Source of the DNA: an uncultured delta proteobacterium
Lineage (GTDB): Bacteria; RBG-13-61-14; DRUE01
Assembly (NCBI GenBank): GCA_903930515.1
Contig: CAIYYW010000091.1
Coordinates: 1 to 41,070, forward strand
Length of the DNA stretch: 41,070 nucleotides
Direction of reading: 5' to 3'
Below the pieces are notes generated by a model, which was not told the DNA's origin, searched no databases, and saw only the letters and a program-made list of their open reading frames with translations. Both the position numbers and the translations under genes were made by a program. This document shows, in pieces, positions 10,371-20,404 of this stretch. Every line of letters starts with the position of its first letter. The first letter of the stretch is position 1.

Positions 10371-13319
10371 TTATTCCCCGGCAAACTCCAGCCGGAGCGT
10401 CAACACCTGTCCGGGTTCCATCGCCGCGGAAAAGCGGTTCCCCTGAAATCCCATTTTGGAAATCGGCTTGCCGTCCGAGCGCGCGAGATATACCGCGCTC
10501 AACTTTTTGCCGGGATTAAGCTCAATTTTCAAATCGGTTTTTTCCCCGGAAGTTTCCCAGAGCCGAAGCGCGAGCGTTGAATCATTCTCCGGCCAGGCAT
10601 TGACCAGCATCACCGAGGCGGGACTGATTTTAATCAGGCGGGAAATCCGTTTTTGATTGAACGACCAACTGAACTGCATGGCCTTGGCCCGAGCCTCGGC
10701 ATCGCTCCCGGCCGGGAAGCTGGTGAGCGCGCTGTGAAACCAATTATCCCGATCCAAATCCGCCCCCAGCCCGATTTTCCCCCAAACCGTCCAGCCGATC
10801 GCCAGATGATAAAACTCTCCGCCCAACACCCCCTTCTCCGGACCTTTTTCCAGCGGTCCAGGAACCGCGGCGCCGCTCTCCCGGGAAGCGAACGCCGCCG
10901 CGTAATCATCTCCTCTCAGCATCAAATAATTCCGGAACATCAGGTCCGGGGGCAATCCCTGCATCCACTGGAACGGGACCAGCGATGCGTTGATGCTGGG
11001 GAAGGGCGAGGTATTTTTCGCGGCCGGGATCAGGTCTCCAAGACCGAGCGGAGCGGCCGGGCTGAAGCTGAGCAGGTTGTAGCCCGCGTCATATTCAACC
11101 GGGACCGACGGGGAAAAATTCAAGGGATACCCGAACAAATGATCCACCCATTGCGGCATATTCCCGGAAAAATGCTGGACAAATTCAATCCGCTTTTCAT
11201 CGGAGGGAAGGATGATCTCCTGATTGAGGGTCAGCGGCTTTTTGCCCCGCATAAAAATCGCCCATACCAAAGATCGCAAAAACCCGGCCGGGATTTTAAG
11301 GTTGAAGGCCGCGGCAACGAATTTGGACAACGGCTCCGCCCCGTCAATGGAGCAATCAATCCGGCCTTCAATCCTGATTGAGGCTCTTTTCGGACCCGCT
11401 GCCCCCAGCCGCGCCTTGACCGATTTGAATCCGGGCTTGACCTTCAAATAATCCCGAAGGCCCGCCTCCTCTCCCCGAACCGCGAGCAGATATTGATTGA
11501 GCTGATACTTCGCCCCCGGCCGGACCAATTCTTTTTTCAACTCCTTGTCAATCAAGCTTTTGATCCCGCCGGTTTTCGCGTCCACTTGAATTTTATAAAA
11601 CATGTTCTCAAGGATGAAGTCCGGGCCTTGCGAAAATGCCCTGGCCGCTTCCGCCGTGGATGGGATCGCGGCCGGGCTTGCTCCCGCTCCGCTGACCGCC
11701 TCGGCCAAAACCGAGTTCCCGGTCTCAGTCATCAGGCCGATCCAGTCCCGCCTGGTCCGCTTCCAGTCCTTCATATCCTGCGCGGTATAGTTCAGTCCGC
11801 CGAACGGCACCGGCATCGGGTTATGGTCGTTGTTGAGGATCAGCGGCCGATATCCCTCCCAGAGCCTCGGGATCGGATTAAATATTTTTCCCCCGGCCAA
11901 AAACTTATCCGCCAGCGCGATCCCCGCGGAGGTCGCCATCCGCTCGAACTCCCTTTGCTTCATCTCTTTCTGCGGGTCCACCTGCATCATACTGACAAAA
12001 ATCTGCTCTCCCCAGAACCCGGGCATCTCGCCCCGGATCACCGGAATCTGTCCGGACCAATTCTTTTCCGCGTATTCAAAAAATTCGCCGGGGGTGGAAA
12101 CGATCATCTCCGGCCAGGTCCATTGCTCATTCCATTTTTTCGCAAGCGCGGAAGGCGCGATATTCTGCGGCTGGTTGTCCCCGCCCAGCGCGGGATAAAA
12201 CGGGAGCAAATACGCGTCATAGGGATAGGGCCAGCTCGCGCCGAAAAAGTCGTAATGCTCGGCGATGGTCCGGTTGGGGAATCCATCTTCCAGCGATTTC
12301 AAATGCCGGCTCGCCAAATTCTCCATCTCCGCGAACGCGGCCTCGGCAAATGGCGGCATCAGTCTCATTTTGAAATCATAATTCTCGCCGTACCCGTTTA
12401 AATGGGCGGTGTGCCAGACCAATATTTTCTCCGGGCCTTTCGGAGCCGTCAGGTAAAACAAAGGCGGAACCGCGTACCGGGCGTCATTCGGCCCGACCAT
12501 CAAATATTTCACGCCCGCATTGGAAAGCGGCTTGACCACCCCGGAGAAATCAAACACATCGTGGATGCAGGCGACCGAGAGCGGGACTTTCAAGGCATCG
12601 GCGATTTTCAAGCCCGGAAGGACCGAGGCAAAGCTCGCCTCGTCCGGCATAAACTTGTTCTGATGAGAAATATAAAAAGCGCCCAGTTCAATATTTTTTT
12701 CCCGGATCGCTCTCCGCAAATTTTCTTTCTCGGGGTCGGGGATCTCCTTGCTGTTCAAGAATTCGTCCACGGCCCAACTCACTTCCGTGAAGAGCTTGAA
12801 CCGGCTCATCTCCGGATAGTTCCGGGTCTGTTCAATCAACTGCAGCTCCAACTTCAAGTTGGAAAGGTTCTGCGTCAGCACCTTTTGCTGGGACTGGGTA
12901 AAACCGATGTCGGTGTGGGTGAACGGCGCCAGAAAAATTTTCCAGGGACGGACCGGCTTCAGATCAATTTTCCCTTGACCGATTATTTTTTTACCGGCAT
13001 CCAAGACTTGGATTTCCATCGGGCAACTGCCTTTCTGACAGGCCGGGACCAAAAAGGAAATCTCCCCCGGGGCTTGCGGGAATGGTTTAATTTCTTCAAT
13101 GGTTCCGGTCTCGGTTTTTGCCCGGACCATAACCTGGTCCGGAAAAATTGCGCCGGAACCGATCTTGATCAACTGCCTGAGCTCCCCGGATTCCATCCTG
13201 GCGAAAACGGTTTGCTCAATGGTCAAGTTTTCCTGCGAGCGTCCCGGCCTGGAATCCAAAAGTAATAAGCAGATCAGGCTTATCCCGAGAATCGCGGCCA
13301 AGACCGATTTCTTTTTCAT
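10371..13319 (-). CDS. Secreted glycoside hydrolase family 38-like (alpha-mannosidase-type) protein
   Basis: 982 aa. Signal peptide, GH38 N-terminal motif PFTHTDIGFTQSQQ, SVACIHDVFDFSG, long beta-rich C-terminus. Confidence 0.75.
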   Translation of the reverse strand: MKKKSVLAAILGISLICLLLLDSRPGRSQENLTIEQTVFARMESGELRQLIKIGSGAIFPDQVMVRAKTETGTIEEIKPFPQAPGEISFLVPACQKGSCPMEIQVLDAGKKIIGQGKIDLKPVRPWKIFLAPFTHTDIGFTQSQQKVLTQNLSNLKLELQLIEQTRNYPEMSRFKLFTEVSWAVDEFLNSKEIPDPEKENLRRAIREKNIELGAFYISHQNKFMPDEASFASVLPGLKIADALKVPLSVACIHDVFDFSGVVKPLSNAGVKYLMVGPNDARYAVPPLFYLTAPKGPEKILVWHTAHLNGYGENYDFKMRLMPPFAEAAFAEMENLASRHLKSLEDGFPNRTIAEHYDFFGASWPYPYDAYLLPFYPALGGDNQPQNIAPSALAKKWNEQWTWPEMIVSTPGEFFEYAEKNWSGQIPVIRGEMPGFWGEQIFVSMMQVDPQKEMKQREFERMATSAGIALADKFLAGGKIFNPIPRLWEGYRPLILNNDHNPMPVPFGGLNYTAQDMKDWKRTRRDWIGLMTETGNSVLAEAVSGAGASPAAIPSTAEAARAFSQGPDFILENMFYKIQVDAKTGGIKSLIDKELKKELVRPGAKYQLNQYLLAVRGEEAGLRDYLKVKPGFKSVKARLGAAGPKRASIRIEGRIDCSIDGAEPLSKFVAAAFNLKIPAGFLRSLVWAIFMRGKKPLTLNQEIILPSDEKRIEFVQHFSGNMPQWVDHLFGYPLNFSPSVPVEYDAGYNLLSFSPAAPLGLGDLIPAAKNTSPFPSINASLVPFQWMQGLPPDLMFRNYLMLRGDDYAAAFASRESGAAVPGPLEKGPEKGVLGGEFYHLAIGWTVWGKIGLGADLDRDNWFHSALTSFPAGSDAEARAKAMQFSWSFNQKRISRLIKISPASVMLVNAWPENDSTLALRLWETSGEKTDLKIELNPGKKLSAVYLARSDGKPISKMGFQGNRFSAAMEPGQVLTLRLEFAGE

Positions 13320-13333
13320 CTCCCCTGCCCTTC

Positions 13334-13578
13334 CTATTGAATTTCTATTTCTTTTCCGAGTTCAATCACCCGGAGCCGGATCTTGCCCCCAACCATCAAT
13401 TTTTCCAGCGCCCCGGGATCAGCTGTAAGTAGCCGGAGTTTTCCTTGAAATCGCCCGCGGACTTGATCCAGTCGGCCCGCAGCGAGGGGCGAAGATAGAC
13501 GGTAATCGTATAGAGAGAAATTCCTGAAAATCCTTCAGTTCCACTTTCAATCAGTTTAATCCGGGATCCCGCTGAAAG
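13334..13578 (-). pseudogene. Frameshifted C-terminal gene remnant
   Basis: Minus strand reads ...KLIESGTEGFSGISLYTITVYLRPSLRADWIKSAGDFKENSGYLQL, then in another frame DPGALEKLMVGGKIRLRVIELGKEIEIQ-stop (stop at 13334-13336). Confidence 0.4.
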
Positions 13579-13643
13579 TCAATGCAAAAATCCGCGGGAT
13601 CGGGCCATCCGCGGTGATCCGGGCGGGGAGGGGGCGGCAATTC

Positions 13644-13672
13644 TTTGCAATCAAATTAAATCCCGATATAAT
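13644..13672 (+). promoter_or_regulatory. Promoter TTTGCA-17-TATAAT
   Basis: Upstream of the 13705 operon; consensus -10 and optimal spacing. Confidence 0.5.
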
Positions 13673-13704
13673 TCTAAAAAGCCGGGTTAAGATAGGAGGA
13701 TCAA

Positions 13705-14229
13705 TTGGCTACTGAAGATTTTAAGGAGAAATTATTGGATTTCTGGGACCGGGTCAAGGAACTCGCGGGAACGGCCTGGGAAGAAATCGTGGACCGGTCT
13801 CTGGATTTATGGGACAGCTTCCGGCGCCTGGATCAAAGACTCCAGATCGGGATCGCCGGCGGGGCGGGCCTGGTGATCCTGCTGGCCATCCTGATCCCGC
13901 TGATTTACACCCCCGGGCTGGACCTGATCGCGGTTCAAAACACCTCCGGGGTTCTAGGCGAAGGCAATTACATCACGGTCAAGAATAATTCCGACAAAAC
14001 CTACCAGGACCTGAACCTGATCCTGGATGACAAGTATATTTATTATGTCGAGAAGATCGCCCCGGACGACCAGATAAAACTGCTGAGCAGGGATTTCCAT
14101 TACCGGCTGGCCCATAACGAGTTCGGGGAGGCGGCGGGGAAGGATTTGGTGGGAGAGAAGCTGAAGGTGATCTGCCGGCAGGGAGAGACGGAAGTGATGC
14201 TGGTGGAAAAGAAAGGTTTTTTCCAGTGA
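13705..14229 (+). CDS. Membrane-anchored protein of unknown function
   Basis: One TM segment (IGIAGGAGLVILLAILIPLIY) followed by a soluble domain. TTG start preceded by SD AGGAGG. Confidence 0.6.
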   Translation: MATEDFKEKLLDFWDRVKELAGTAWEEIVDRSLDLWDSFRRLDQRLQIGIAGGAGLVILLAILIPLIYTPGLDLIAVQNTSGVLGEGNYITVKNNSDKTYQDLNLILDDKYIYYVEKIAPDDQIKLLSRDFHYRLAHNEFGEAAGKDLVGEKLKVICRQGETEVMLVEKKGFFQ

Positions 14230-14312
14230 TGGAGATGCCCGAACCGGGCGGGGATCATTGCGGAGTATTTTTCGAGAGAACCGTTTTCAAGGCTTGAGGC
14301 GAGAGGGAAAAG

Positions 14313-16925
14313 ATGGTTGAAATCGAAGCTTACTACAGAAGAATAATCAGTTGGATCTCGTTCACCACCTTGATCGGGGTGGTTGTGATCACCATCTATG
14401 CCGTCACCGTGATTCCTTCCCTGGCGGTGAGCCGGGCGCTGATTATATACGCGGTGGGAGTGGGCGTGGGCGGAATCCTGCCCTTTATTCTGCTCCATTA
14501 CCTGGTGATCCATCAACGGCTGAAACGGGTGGAAAGGTATCTGAACGGAGAGGATGAATCCGGGCCGGAAGTTTTGGAGATGATCCTGCGATTCCCTCTG
14601 ATCCAGCCCACGATCGGGTTCGGACTATGGGCCGTGGGGGGCCTGTTCGCGGTGCTGGGCACTTTAATCCCCTCCCTGGGAAGGTTCGCCACGGTGGATA
14701 TGTTCCTGCTCTGGGTCGGAGTGGTGCTGGGAGCCGCGGTGATCTGGATTTTCCAATTCTACAAGTTCCGGGTGATCTTGGCGCCCCTGGCCCAGGAAAT
14801 CGTGAGAAAAGATCCCAAAATTTTTGAACCCGTTCTCCAGGAAATCAAGTCGTTTTCCCTCCAGAAAAGCCTGCTGGTGACCGTGGCGCTCCTGCTCCTG
14901 GTGTCCTTCCTGTTCGCCATGCTCAGCGGCTACCGCCAAGCCGCGGCCAACCTCCAGGAATGGCTGGGGGGAACTTTCCTCGAGGAAGTGGAATCCATGT
15001 CGGTATCTCTCAACGATCTGGATTTTTCCAACCCCGCGGATGTGGCAACCGCGGCCAACTCGCTTGCCCCTTATGTATCCACGGGCAAGCGAAACCTTTA
15101 CCTGGTGAGCGTTGACGAGAAAAACCTCACCGATCTCCTGAGCGGAACCACCCCGCCCTTCCCGCGCATCGTATTTGACGGCATTCTCCGCCTGAGCGGA
15201 GATAAAAATAAGGGCAACGAATATACCTTTGATAATTATGACAACGAAATTATGGCCTTTAAGGAGATCAGCTATCAAACCGCGGCGGGCAAAAGCCAGC
15301 GGGTTTTCCTGATCGCCTCTTATCCCTGGAGCAACTACAAGGGTCATCTGAAAAAATTGATTTATTACTTCGTCGCGATGTTCGTCCTGTTCGGAGGCCT
15401 GGCCAGCTCGGTCGCGATCAGCTTGGCCCGGAACCTGACCAGCCCGCTCTTGAGTTTGACCGAGGCCACCCAGCGTCTGGCCAAGGGGGAGTTGCAGGAG
15501 GAAATCTATCATATCTCCAACGACGAGTTGGGCGAGCTGGCCTTAAACTTCCGGAAGATGAGCCTGAGCCTGAAGCAGATGATTATGCAGACCAACGCGG
15601 TGATCGGGGGTATGGAGCACGCGATTGAGAACATCGGGGAGGCGAGCAAGAAGGTCAACCAGGGCGCCACGGTCCAGGAGAACGCGATTGAGGAAGTGTT
15701 CACGGCGATGATGGAAGTGAATACCACCTTGAACGGGATCAGCGAGAATGTGGAGACCCTGAGCCTGGCTTCGCAGGAAAGCGCCAGCTCTATTTTTCAA
15801 AATGTAAGCTCGATGAAGAAGATTTTTGAGAGTATGGAAGGGCTGGACCGGTCCATCAATGACACCTCCAGTTCGATCAACGAGATGACAGTGGCGATCG
15901 AGCAGGTGGCGAACAATGTCACCAACCTGAGCGCGATCGCGGAAGAAACCGCGAGCAGTATGTCGCAGATGGACAAGGCGATCGGGCAGATCGAGCAGTT
16001 CGCGAACGAGACCGCGGGCCTGAGCGAGGCGGTGATCAAGGACGCGGAGGAGGGTGCGAAATCGGTGGACTCGGCGCTCCAGGGCATCCACCAGATCGCG
16101 GAGGTGGTGAACCACGCGCAGGAAGTGATCACGCGGCTGGGAAAGCGGGCCGCGGATATCGGCAAGATCGTCCGGGTGATTGATGAAGTGTCCAGCCAGA
16201 CCAACCTGCTGGCGTTAAACGCGGCGATCATCGCGGCGCAGGCCGGGGAGCACGGGAGAGGGTTCGCGGTGGTCGCGGACGAGATCAAGCAGTTGGCGGA
16301 ACGGAGCGCGGGCTCGGCCCGGGAGATCACCCAGTTGATCACCGCGGTTCAAAAAGAATCCAACGAGGCGGTGTTGGCGATCCAGGACGGAACCAGGTCG
16401 GTGGCGGGCGGGGTGGCATTGAGCGAGCAGGCGCGGGCGGCCCTGGACAAGATTCTGGAGAGCAGCCAATTGGCCACCGGCCGGGTGAAGGAGATCGCCC
16501 GGACCACCATCGAGCAGGCCAGCTCCAGCCGCCAGATCAGCAAGGCGATGGAGCAGGTGGCTGATATGGTGAGCCAGATTTCCATCGCCACCACCGAGCA
16601 GAGCCGGGGCGGGGCGCTGGTGCTCAAGGCTTCGGAACAGATGAAGGAAACCAGCAAGTTCGTCCGCAAGACCACCCAGGAGCAGAACGAGTCTTCAAAA
16701 CTGGTAAGCAAGTCTATTGAGAACATCACGGATATGCTCACCAACATCAACACCGCTCAGAAGGAACAGAAAAAGGCCTCGGAGCAGGTGGTGCATCTGA
16801 TGGAGCGGATCCGCCAGATCAGCCAGGAATCGGTGGAGAGCACGGCCCGTCTGGACCAGGTGATCAAGCGGCTGGAAGAAGAGGCGGACCGGCTGAAGAC
16901 CCAGATCAGCCAGTTCCAAGTCTGA
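14313..16925 (+). CDS. Methyl-accepting chemotaxis protein with HAMP domain
   Basis: HAMP ([23 protein letters not shown]) and signalling hairpin [39 protein letters not shown]. Several N-terminal TM segments. Confidence 0.93.
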   Translation: MVEIEAYYRRIISWISFTTLIGVVVITIYAVTVIPSLAVSRALIIYAVGVGVGGILPFILLHYLVIHQRLKRVERYLNGEDESGPEVLEMILRFPLIQPTIGFGLWAVGGLFAVLGTLIPSLGRFATVDMFLLWVGVVLGAAVIWIFQFYKFRVILAPLAQEIVRKDPKIFEPVLQEIKSFSLQKSLLVTVALLLLVSFLFAMLSGYRQAAANLQEWLGGTFLEEVESMSVSLNDLDFSNPADVATAANSLAPYVSTGKRNLYLVSVDEKNLTDLLSGTTPPFPRIVFDGILRLSGDKNKGNEYTFDNYDNEIMAFKEISYQTAAGKSQRVFLIASYPWSNYKGHLKKLIYYFVAMFVLFGGLASSVAISLARNLTSPLLSLTEATQRLAKGELQEEIYHISNDELGELALNFRKMSLSLKQMIMQTNAVIGGMEHAIENIGEASKKVNQGATVQENAIEEVFTAMMEVNTTLNGISENVETLSLASQESASSIFQNVSSMKKIFESMEGLDRSINDTSSSINEMTVAIEQVANNVTNLSAIAEETASSMSQMDKAIGQIEQFANETAGLSEAVIKDAEEGAKSVDSALQGIHQIAEVVNHAQEVITRLGKRAADIGKIVRVIDEVSSQTNLLALNAAIIAAQAGEHGRGFAVVADEIKQLAERSAGSAREITQLITAVQKESNEAVLAIQDGTRSVAGGVALSEQARAALDKILESSQLATGRVKEIARTTIEQASSSRQISKAMEQVADMVSQISIATTEQSRGGALVLKASEQMKETSKFVRKTTQEQNESSKLVSKSIENITDMLTNINTAQKEQKKASEQVVHLMERIRQISQESVESTARLDQVIKRLEEEADRLKTQISQFQV

Positions 16926-16932
16926 GCCGGAG

Positions 16933-17208
16933 ATGGAGCCGGAAGTCCTGGTCTCGGAATTGAGGCAGGCGTTGGAAAAATTGGGAGTGGAGGTTCGGGA
17001 GCAGAACCTGGAATCCGAGTCGGGAAAAGCGAAAAGCGGTCTGGTCCGAATCCGGGATCAAAAAGCGGTCCTGCTCGATCAGGCCCTGTCTCTGGAAGAA
17101 AAGATCAAAATCCTGACCTTGATCCTGAAGGAATTTGACCTGGAGGGAATATACCTCTCCCCTTTTTTAAGAAAATGGCTTGAGGGTGGAAATGAGAAAA
17201 AGCCTTAA
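16933..17208 (+). CDS. Small conserved-looking hypothetical protein
   Basis: 91-aa ORF packed between the MCP and hldE-like genes; overlaps the next start. Confidence 0.6.
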   Translation: MEPEVLVSELRQALEKLGVEVREQNLESESGKAKSGLVRIRDQKAVLLDQALSLEEKIKILTLILKEFDLEGIYLSPFLRKWLEGGNEKKP

Positions 17209-18196
17209 GAAGGAATATCAGAAGCTGGCAAGCCGGCTGGGCCGGTTTGATCAAGCCCGGGTGTTGGTGGTCGGGGATTTGATGCGCGACATCTTCATCT
17301 GGGGCAAGGTGAAAAGGATCAGCCCGGAGGCCCCGGTGCCGGTGGTGGAAGTGGAGCGGGAAACCGCGATGCTGGGCGGGGCGGCCAATGTGGTGAACAA
17401 TTTGATCGCGCTCGGGGCGAAGATTCACCTGGCCGGGGTGGTGGGCGAAGACGCAGCGGGAGCGGCGATCCTTAAGGAACTCCAGGAACGGGGAGTCGGG
17501 GTTGAAGCCGTGGCGGTGGAGCAAAACCGTCCCACCACGGTCAAGACCCGGGTGATCGCGCACAGCCAGCAGATCGTCCGGGTGGACCGGGAGGTGCGCA
17601 AGCCGATCCAGCCGGAGAGCCGGGCTCAAATCATAAAGGCGCTCCGAAAAATTTTGCCGGAAATAGACCTGATCCTGATCTCGGATTACGCCAAGGGAGT
17701 AATCAGCCGCGAGCTGACCCGCGGGTTCTTCCCGGCCGCCCGCCGGCTGGGGAAAAAAATCCTGATTGATCCCAAGCTGGCCAACCTTGCCAGCTATCGG
17801 GGCGGAAACATCATCACCCCCAATCACCTGGAAGCCGGCCAGATCGCGCGGTTTGAGGTGGAGAGCGATCAGGAAGTGGAGCGGGCCGGAAGGATTATCC
17901 TGAAGGAGCTCGGGATGGACGCGGCGCTGATCACCCGGGGAGAGCGCGGGATCAGCCTGATTGAGCGGGATAAACTCCCCCGTCATATCCCGACCGAGGC
18001 GAAGGAAGTTTATGATGTCACCGGCGCCGGCGATACCGTGATCAGCGCGCTGGGAGTGACCCTGGCCTCGGGAATGGACCTGTATTCCGCGACCGTGATC
18101 GCCAATTTGGCCGCGGGCATCGGCGTTTCCAAGCTGGGAACCTCGGTGGTGAGCAGGGCGGAACTGCAGGAGGCGCTCCGGAACGGCGGACTGTGA
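17192..18196 (+). CDS. rfaE1: D-glycero-beta-D-manno-heptose-7-phosphate kinase-like (RfaE/HldE kinase domain, PfkB family)
   Basis: VLVVGDLMRDIFIWGKVKRISPEAPVPVVEVE, MLGGAANVVNNLIALGA, YDVTGAGDTVISAL. Start taken at ATG 17192. Confidence 0.88.
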   Translation: MRKSLKKEYQKLASRLGRFDQARVLVVGDLMRDIFIWGKVKRISPEAPVPVVEVERETAMLGGAANVVNNLIALGAKIHLAGVVGEDAAGAAILKELQERGVGVEAVAVEQNRPTTVKTRVIAHSQQIVRVDREVRKPIQPESRAQIIKALRKILPEIDLILISDYAKGVISRELTRGFFPAARRLGKKILIDPKLANLASYRGGNIITPNHLEAGQIARFEVESDQEVERAGRIILKELGMDAALITRGERGISLIERDKLPRHIPTEAKEVYDVTGAGDTVISALGVTLASGMDLYSATVIANLAAGIGVSKLGTSVVSRAELQEALRNGGL

Positions 18197-18873
18197 TGGC
18201 GAGCGAAGCAGATCTGAAAAATTTTTTAGACCTCCAGGGGATCGGCCTGTTCGCCGCGGGCCCGATCCGGGAAATCAAAAAGGATTTCTCCTTAACCCGT
18301 GAGATGAGCCTGGAAAAAATTGATTTCGCGGTTTCCCTGGCGGTCCCGCTTCCGGGCGCGTCCCTGGAAGGCATCTCGGACCGGCCCACCCTGCTCTACA
18401 AACATATTTACCGACAGGCCAACAACCTTTTGGACCGGGCGGCATTATTGCTTTGCTTATGGCTTTCGCAAGCCGGTCATCAAGCGATCCCGGTCCCGGC
18501 CAGCCAGATCCTTGACTGGGAAAAAAACCTGGCCCATCTCTCGCATCGGCAGGTTGCGGAAAAACTCGGAATGGGATTTTACGGAAGGAATAACTTGCTG
18601 GTGGCGCCGGGATTCGGCTCGCGGGTCAGGCTGGCCACCGTGCTTATGGATTGGGAAATGGAAATCCCGGGACCGGCTTCGGGAAAACAACTCGGATGCG
18701 GGACCTGCCAAAAATGCGTCCCGGTCTGCCCGGTTTCCGCCATCCATACCGGGCCGCAGGATTTCGACCGGAGCGCCTGCTTCGGCAAAGTGAAAGGATT
18801 TGAAAAGATCAGAGGGATCGGCATGGGCATCTGCGGCATCTGCGTCAAAGCCTGTTTGGGACCGGAAAGATGA
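18196..18873 (+). CDS. Epoxyqueuosine reductase (QueG)-like 4Fe-4S protein, short form
   Basis: LGCGTCQKCVPVCPVSAI and CGICVKACLGPER cluster ligands; KLGMGFYGRNNLLVAPGFGSRVRLATVL. ORF track start 18193. Confidence 0.7.
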   Translation: MASEADLKNFLDLQGIGLFAAGPIREIKKDFSLTREMSLEKIDFAVSLAVPLPGASLEGISDRPTLLYKHIYRQANNLLDRAALLLCLWLSQAGHQAIPVPASQILDWEKNLAHLSHRQVAEKLGMGFYGRNNLLVAPGFGSRVRLATVLMDWEMEIPGPASGKQLGCGTCQKCVPVCPVSAIHTGPQDFDRSACFGKVKGFEKIRGIGMGICGICVKACLGPER

Positions 18874-19415
18874 GCAAGCCGGCGGAGTCCAAAAAAGTCA
18901 AACTGATCCTGAGCGCGATCTATTCGGACCGGCCGGCCTGGCTCTCGCTGCTGGAAGGGTTGGAGGAAAAATACGGCGGGATTGATTATTCAAGCAAGGA
19001 GATGGATTTCCATTACACCGGCTACTATGAAGAAGAGATGGGGGCGACCTTGGCAAGGGAGCTGGTCAGCTTTGCCCGCTTGATCCGGCCGGAAGATTTG
19101 TCCGGGATCAAACTCTTCACCAACCAGATGGAGCTTTCGCAAAGCAGGTCCGGCAAGCGCAAGGTCAACCTGGACCCGGGATTCCTCAGCCTGGACCAAA
19201 TGACCCTGGCCACCGGCAAGCCCGCTCCCCACCGAGTCTATCTGCGGGACGGGATCTGGGCCGACCTTCATCTGATCTATGAATCCGGGGGTTTCCAGCC
19301 CATGAACTGGACTTATCCCGACTACCGGAGCGAGAGTATCATCGGGGTGTTCAACCGGCTGCGGGAAGTTTTGAAACTAACTTTGAAAACCGGGGGTGAG
19401 CGCGATGCTGTCTAG
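18870..19415 (+). CDS. DUF4416 family protein
   Basis: LILSAIYSDRPAW, DYSSKEMDFHYTGYYEEEMG, KRKVNLDPGFLSLDQMTLATGKPAPHRVYL. Confidence 0.8.
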   Translation: MSKPAESKKVKLILSAIYSDRPAWLSLLEGLEEKYGGIDYSSKEMDFHYTGYYEEEMGATLARELVSFARLIRPEDLSGIKLFTNQMELSQSRSGKRKVNLDPGFLSLDQMTLATGKPAPHRVYLRDGIWADLHLIYESGGFQPMNWTYPDYRSESIIGVFNRLREVLKLTLKTGGERDAV

Positions 19416-20280
19416 TATGACCGGGTTCAGTTCGGTGACCGGGGAGGCGGGGGGGTTTCAGTTCCGGCTGGAAGCCAGGAGCCTGAACCACCGTTTTTTG
19501 GAAATCAAATCCCGTCTGCCGGGGATGTTGTTCGGGCTGGACCCGGAGATTGAAATGCTGGCCCGCGCGTATTTCGAGCGGGGCAAAATTGAAATCCTGG
19601 TCAGCATTGAAAAAGAGCCGGAGGATTTGAGCCTGCCCTGGAGCCGGCCCCGTGCGAAAGCCCTGCTCAAGACCTTTGAGGAAATGAAGGACGAGTTGGG
19701 GCTGGCCGGGGAATTGGATTTGGGATTGTTAATCAGTTTGAAAGATGATATTATTTCCGAGCCGGAGAGACGGGGGAAACAAATCTGGCGGGAACTGGAG
19801 CCGGTTTTTCAGGCCGGTTTTGAGCAACTCCGGAAGGCGCGTCAGGAAGAGGGTAACCGGCTGGAGCAGGATTTAAGAGGCCGGATCAAGCGGATGGTTG
19901 AATTGCAGGCGCTGATCCGGGGCAGGGAGGAACAGGCGCTGCTGGAGGCGCGGTCCCGGTTGCAGAAAAGGATGGAAAAGCTTTTGGCCGAGAGCTCGGC
20001 GCTGGACCCGGGAAGGCTGGAGCAGGAGCTGGCGATCCTGGTAACGCGGTTGGATATTTCGGAGGAAGTGGAAAGGATTTCCAGTCATTTGAAGCAGTTT
20101 GAACTGGAGTTGGATCAGGCGGGCGCCAGGGGAAGGAAACTGGATTTCCTGACCCAGGAACTGAACCGGGAATTCAATACCATGGGCTCGAAAACCCAGA
20201 ACTTGGAGCTTTCTCATTGGTCAGTCGAGGCCAAGACCGAGCTGGAGCGGATTCGGCAGCAGATCCAGAATATTGAATGA
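19405..20280 (+). CDS. yicC: YicC family endoribonuclease
   Basis: MLSSMTGFSSVTGE, EARSLNHRFLEIKSRLP, DFLTQELNREFNTMGSKTQN. Start probably the internal ATG at 19405. Confidence 0.9.
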   Translation: MLSSMTGFSSVTGEAGGFQFRLEARSLNHRFLEIKSRLPGMLFGLDPEIEMLARAYFERGKIEILVSIEKEPEDLSLPWSRPRAKALLKTFEEMKDELGLAGELDLGLLISLKDDIISEPERRGKQIWRELEPVFQAGFEQLRKARQEEGNRLEQDLRGRIKRMVELQALIRGREEQALLEARSRLQKRMEKLLAESSALDPGRLEQELAILVTRLDISEEVERISSHLKQFELELDQAGARGRKLDFLTQELNREFNTMGSKTQNLELSHWSVEAKTELERIRQQIQNIE

Positions 20281-20402
20281 AGGGGGTCCGGATGAAGGAA
20301 GGCAAATTGATGGACGCGACCCAGGGCAGAAAAACCAGGTCGGCGATCCAGGCCGAGACCATGACCATCTCGCAGCGGCTGGGAGAGGGGATCGTAGGGT
20401 AA
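20277..20402 (+). CDS. Shortened RemA/DUF370-like ORF (41 aa), degenerate or minimal
   Basis: MKGVRMKEGKLMDATQGRKTRSAIQAETMTISQRLGEGIVG matches the RemA C-terminal signature ([12 protein letters not shown] ... [12 protein letters not shown]). ATGA overlap with the yicC stop. Not in the supplied ORF track. Confidence 0.7.
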   Translation: MKGVRMKEGKLMDATQGRKTRSAIQAETMTISQRLGEGIVG

Positions 20403-20404
20403 TA

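Noticed and set aside
11493-13265. Plus-strand ORFs of 302 and 287 aa opposite the GH38 gene
   Set aside because: Arg/Pro-rich antisense frames; the minus strand encodes a continuous 982-aa GH38-like protein.
15543-16342. Minus-strand ORFs rich in His/Arg or Ser/Ala opposite the MCP
   Set aside because: Periodic coiled-coil codons on the plus strand create the open antisense frames.
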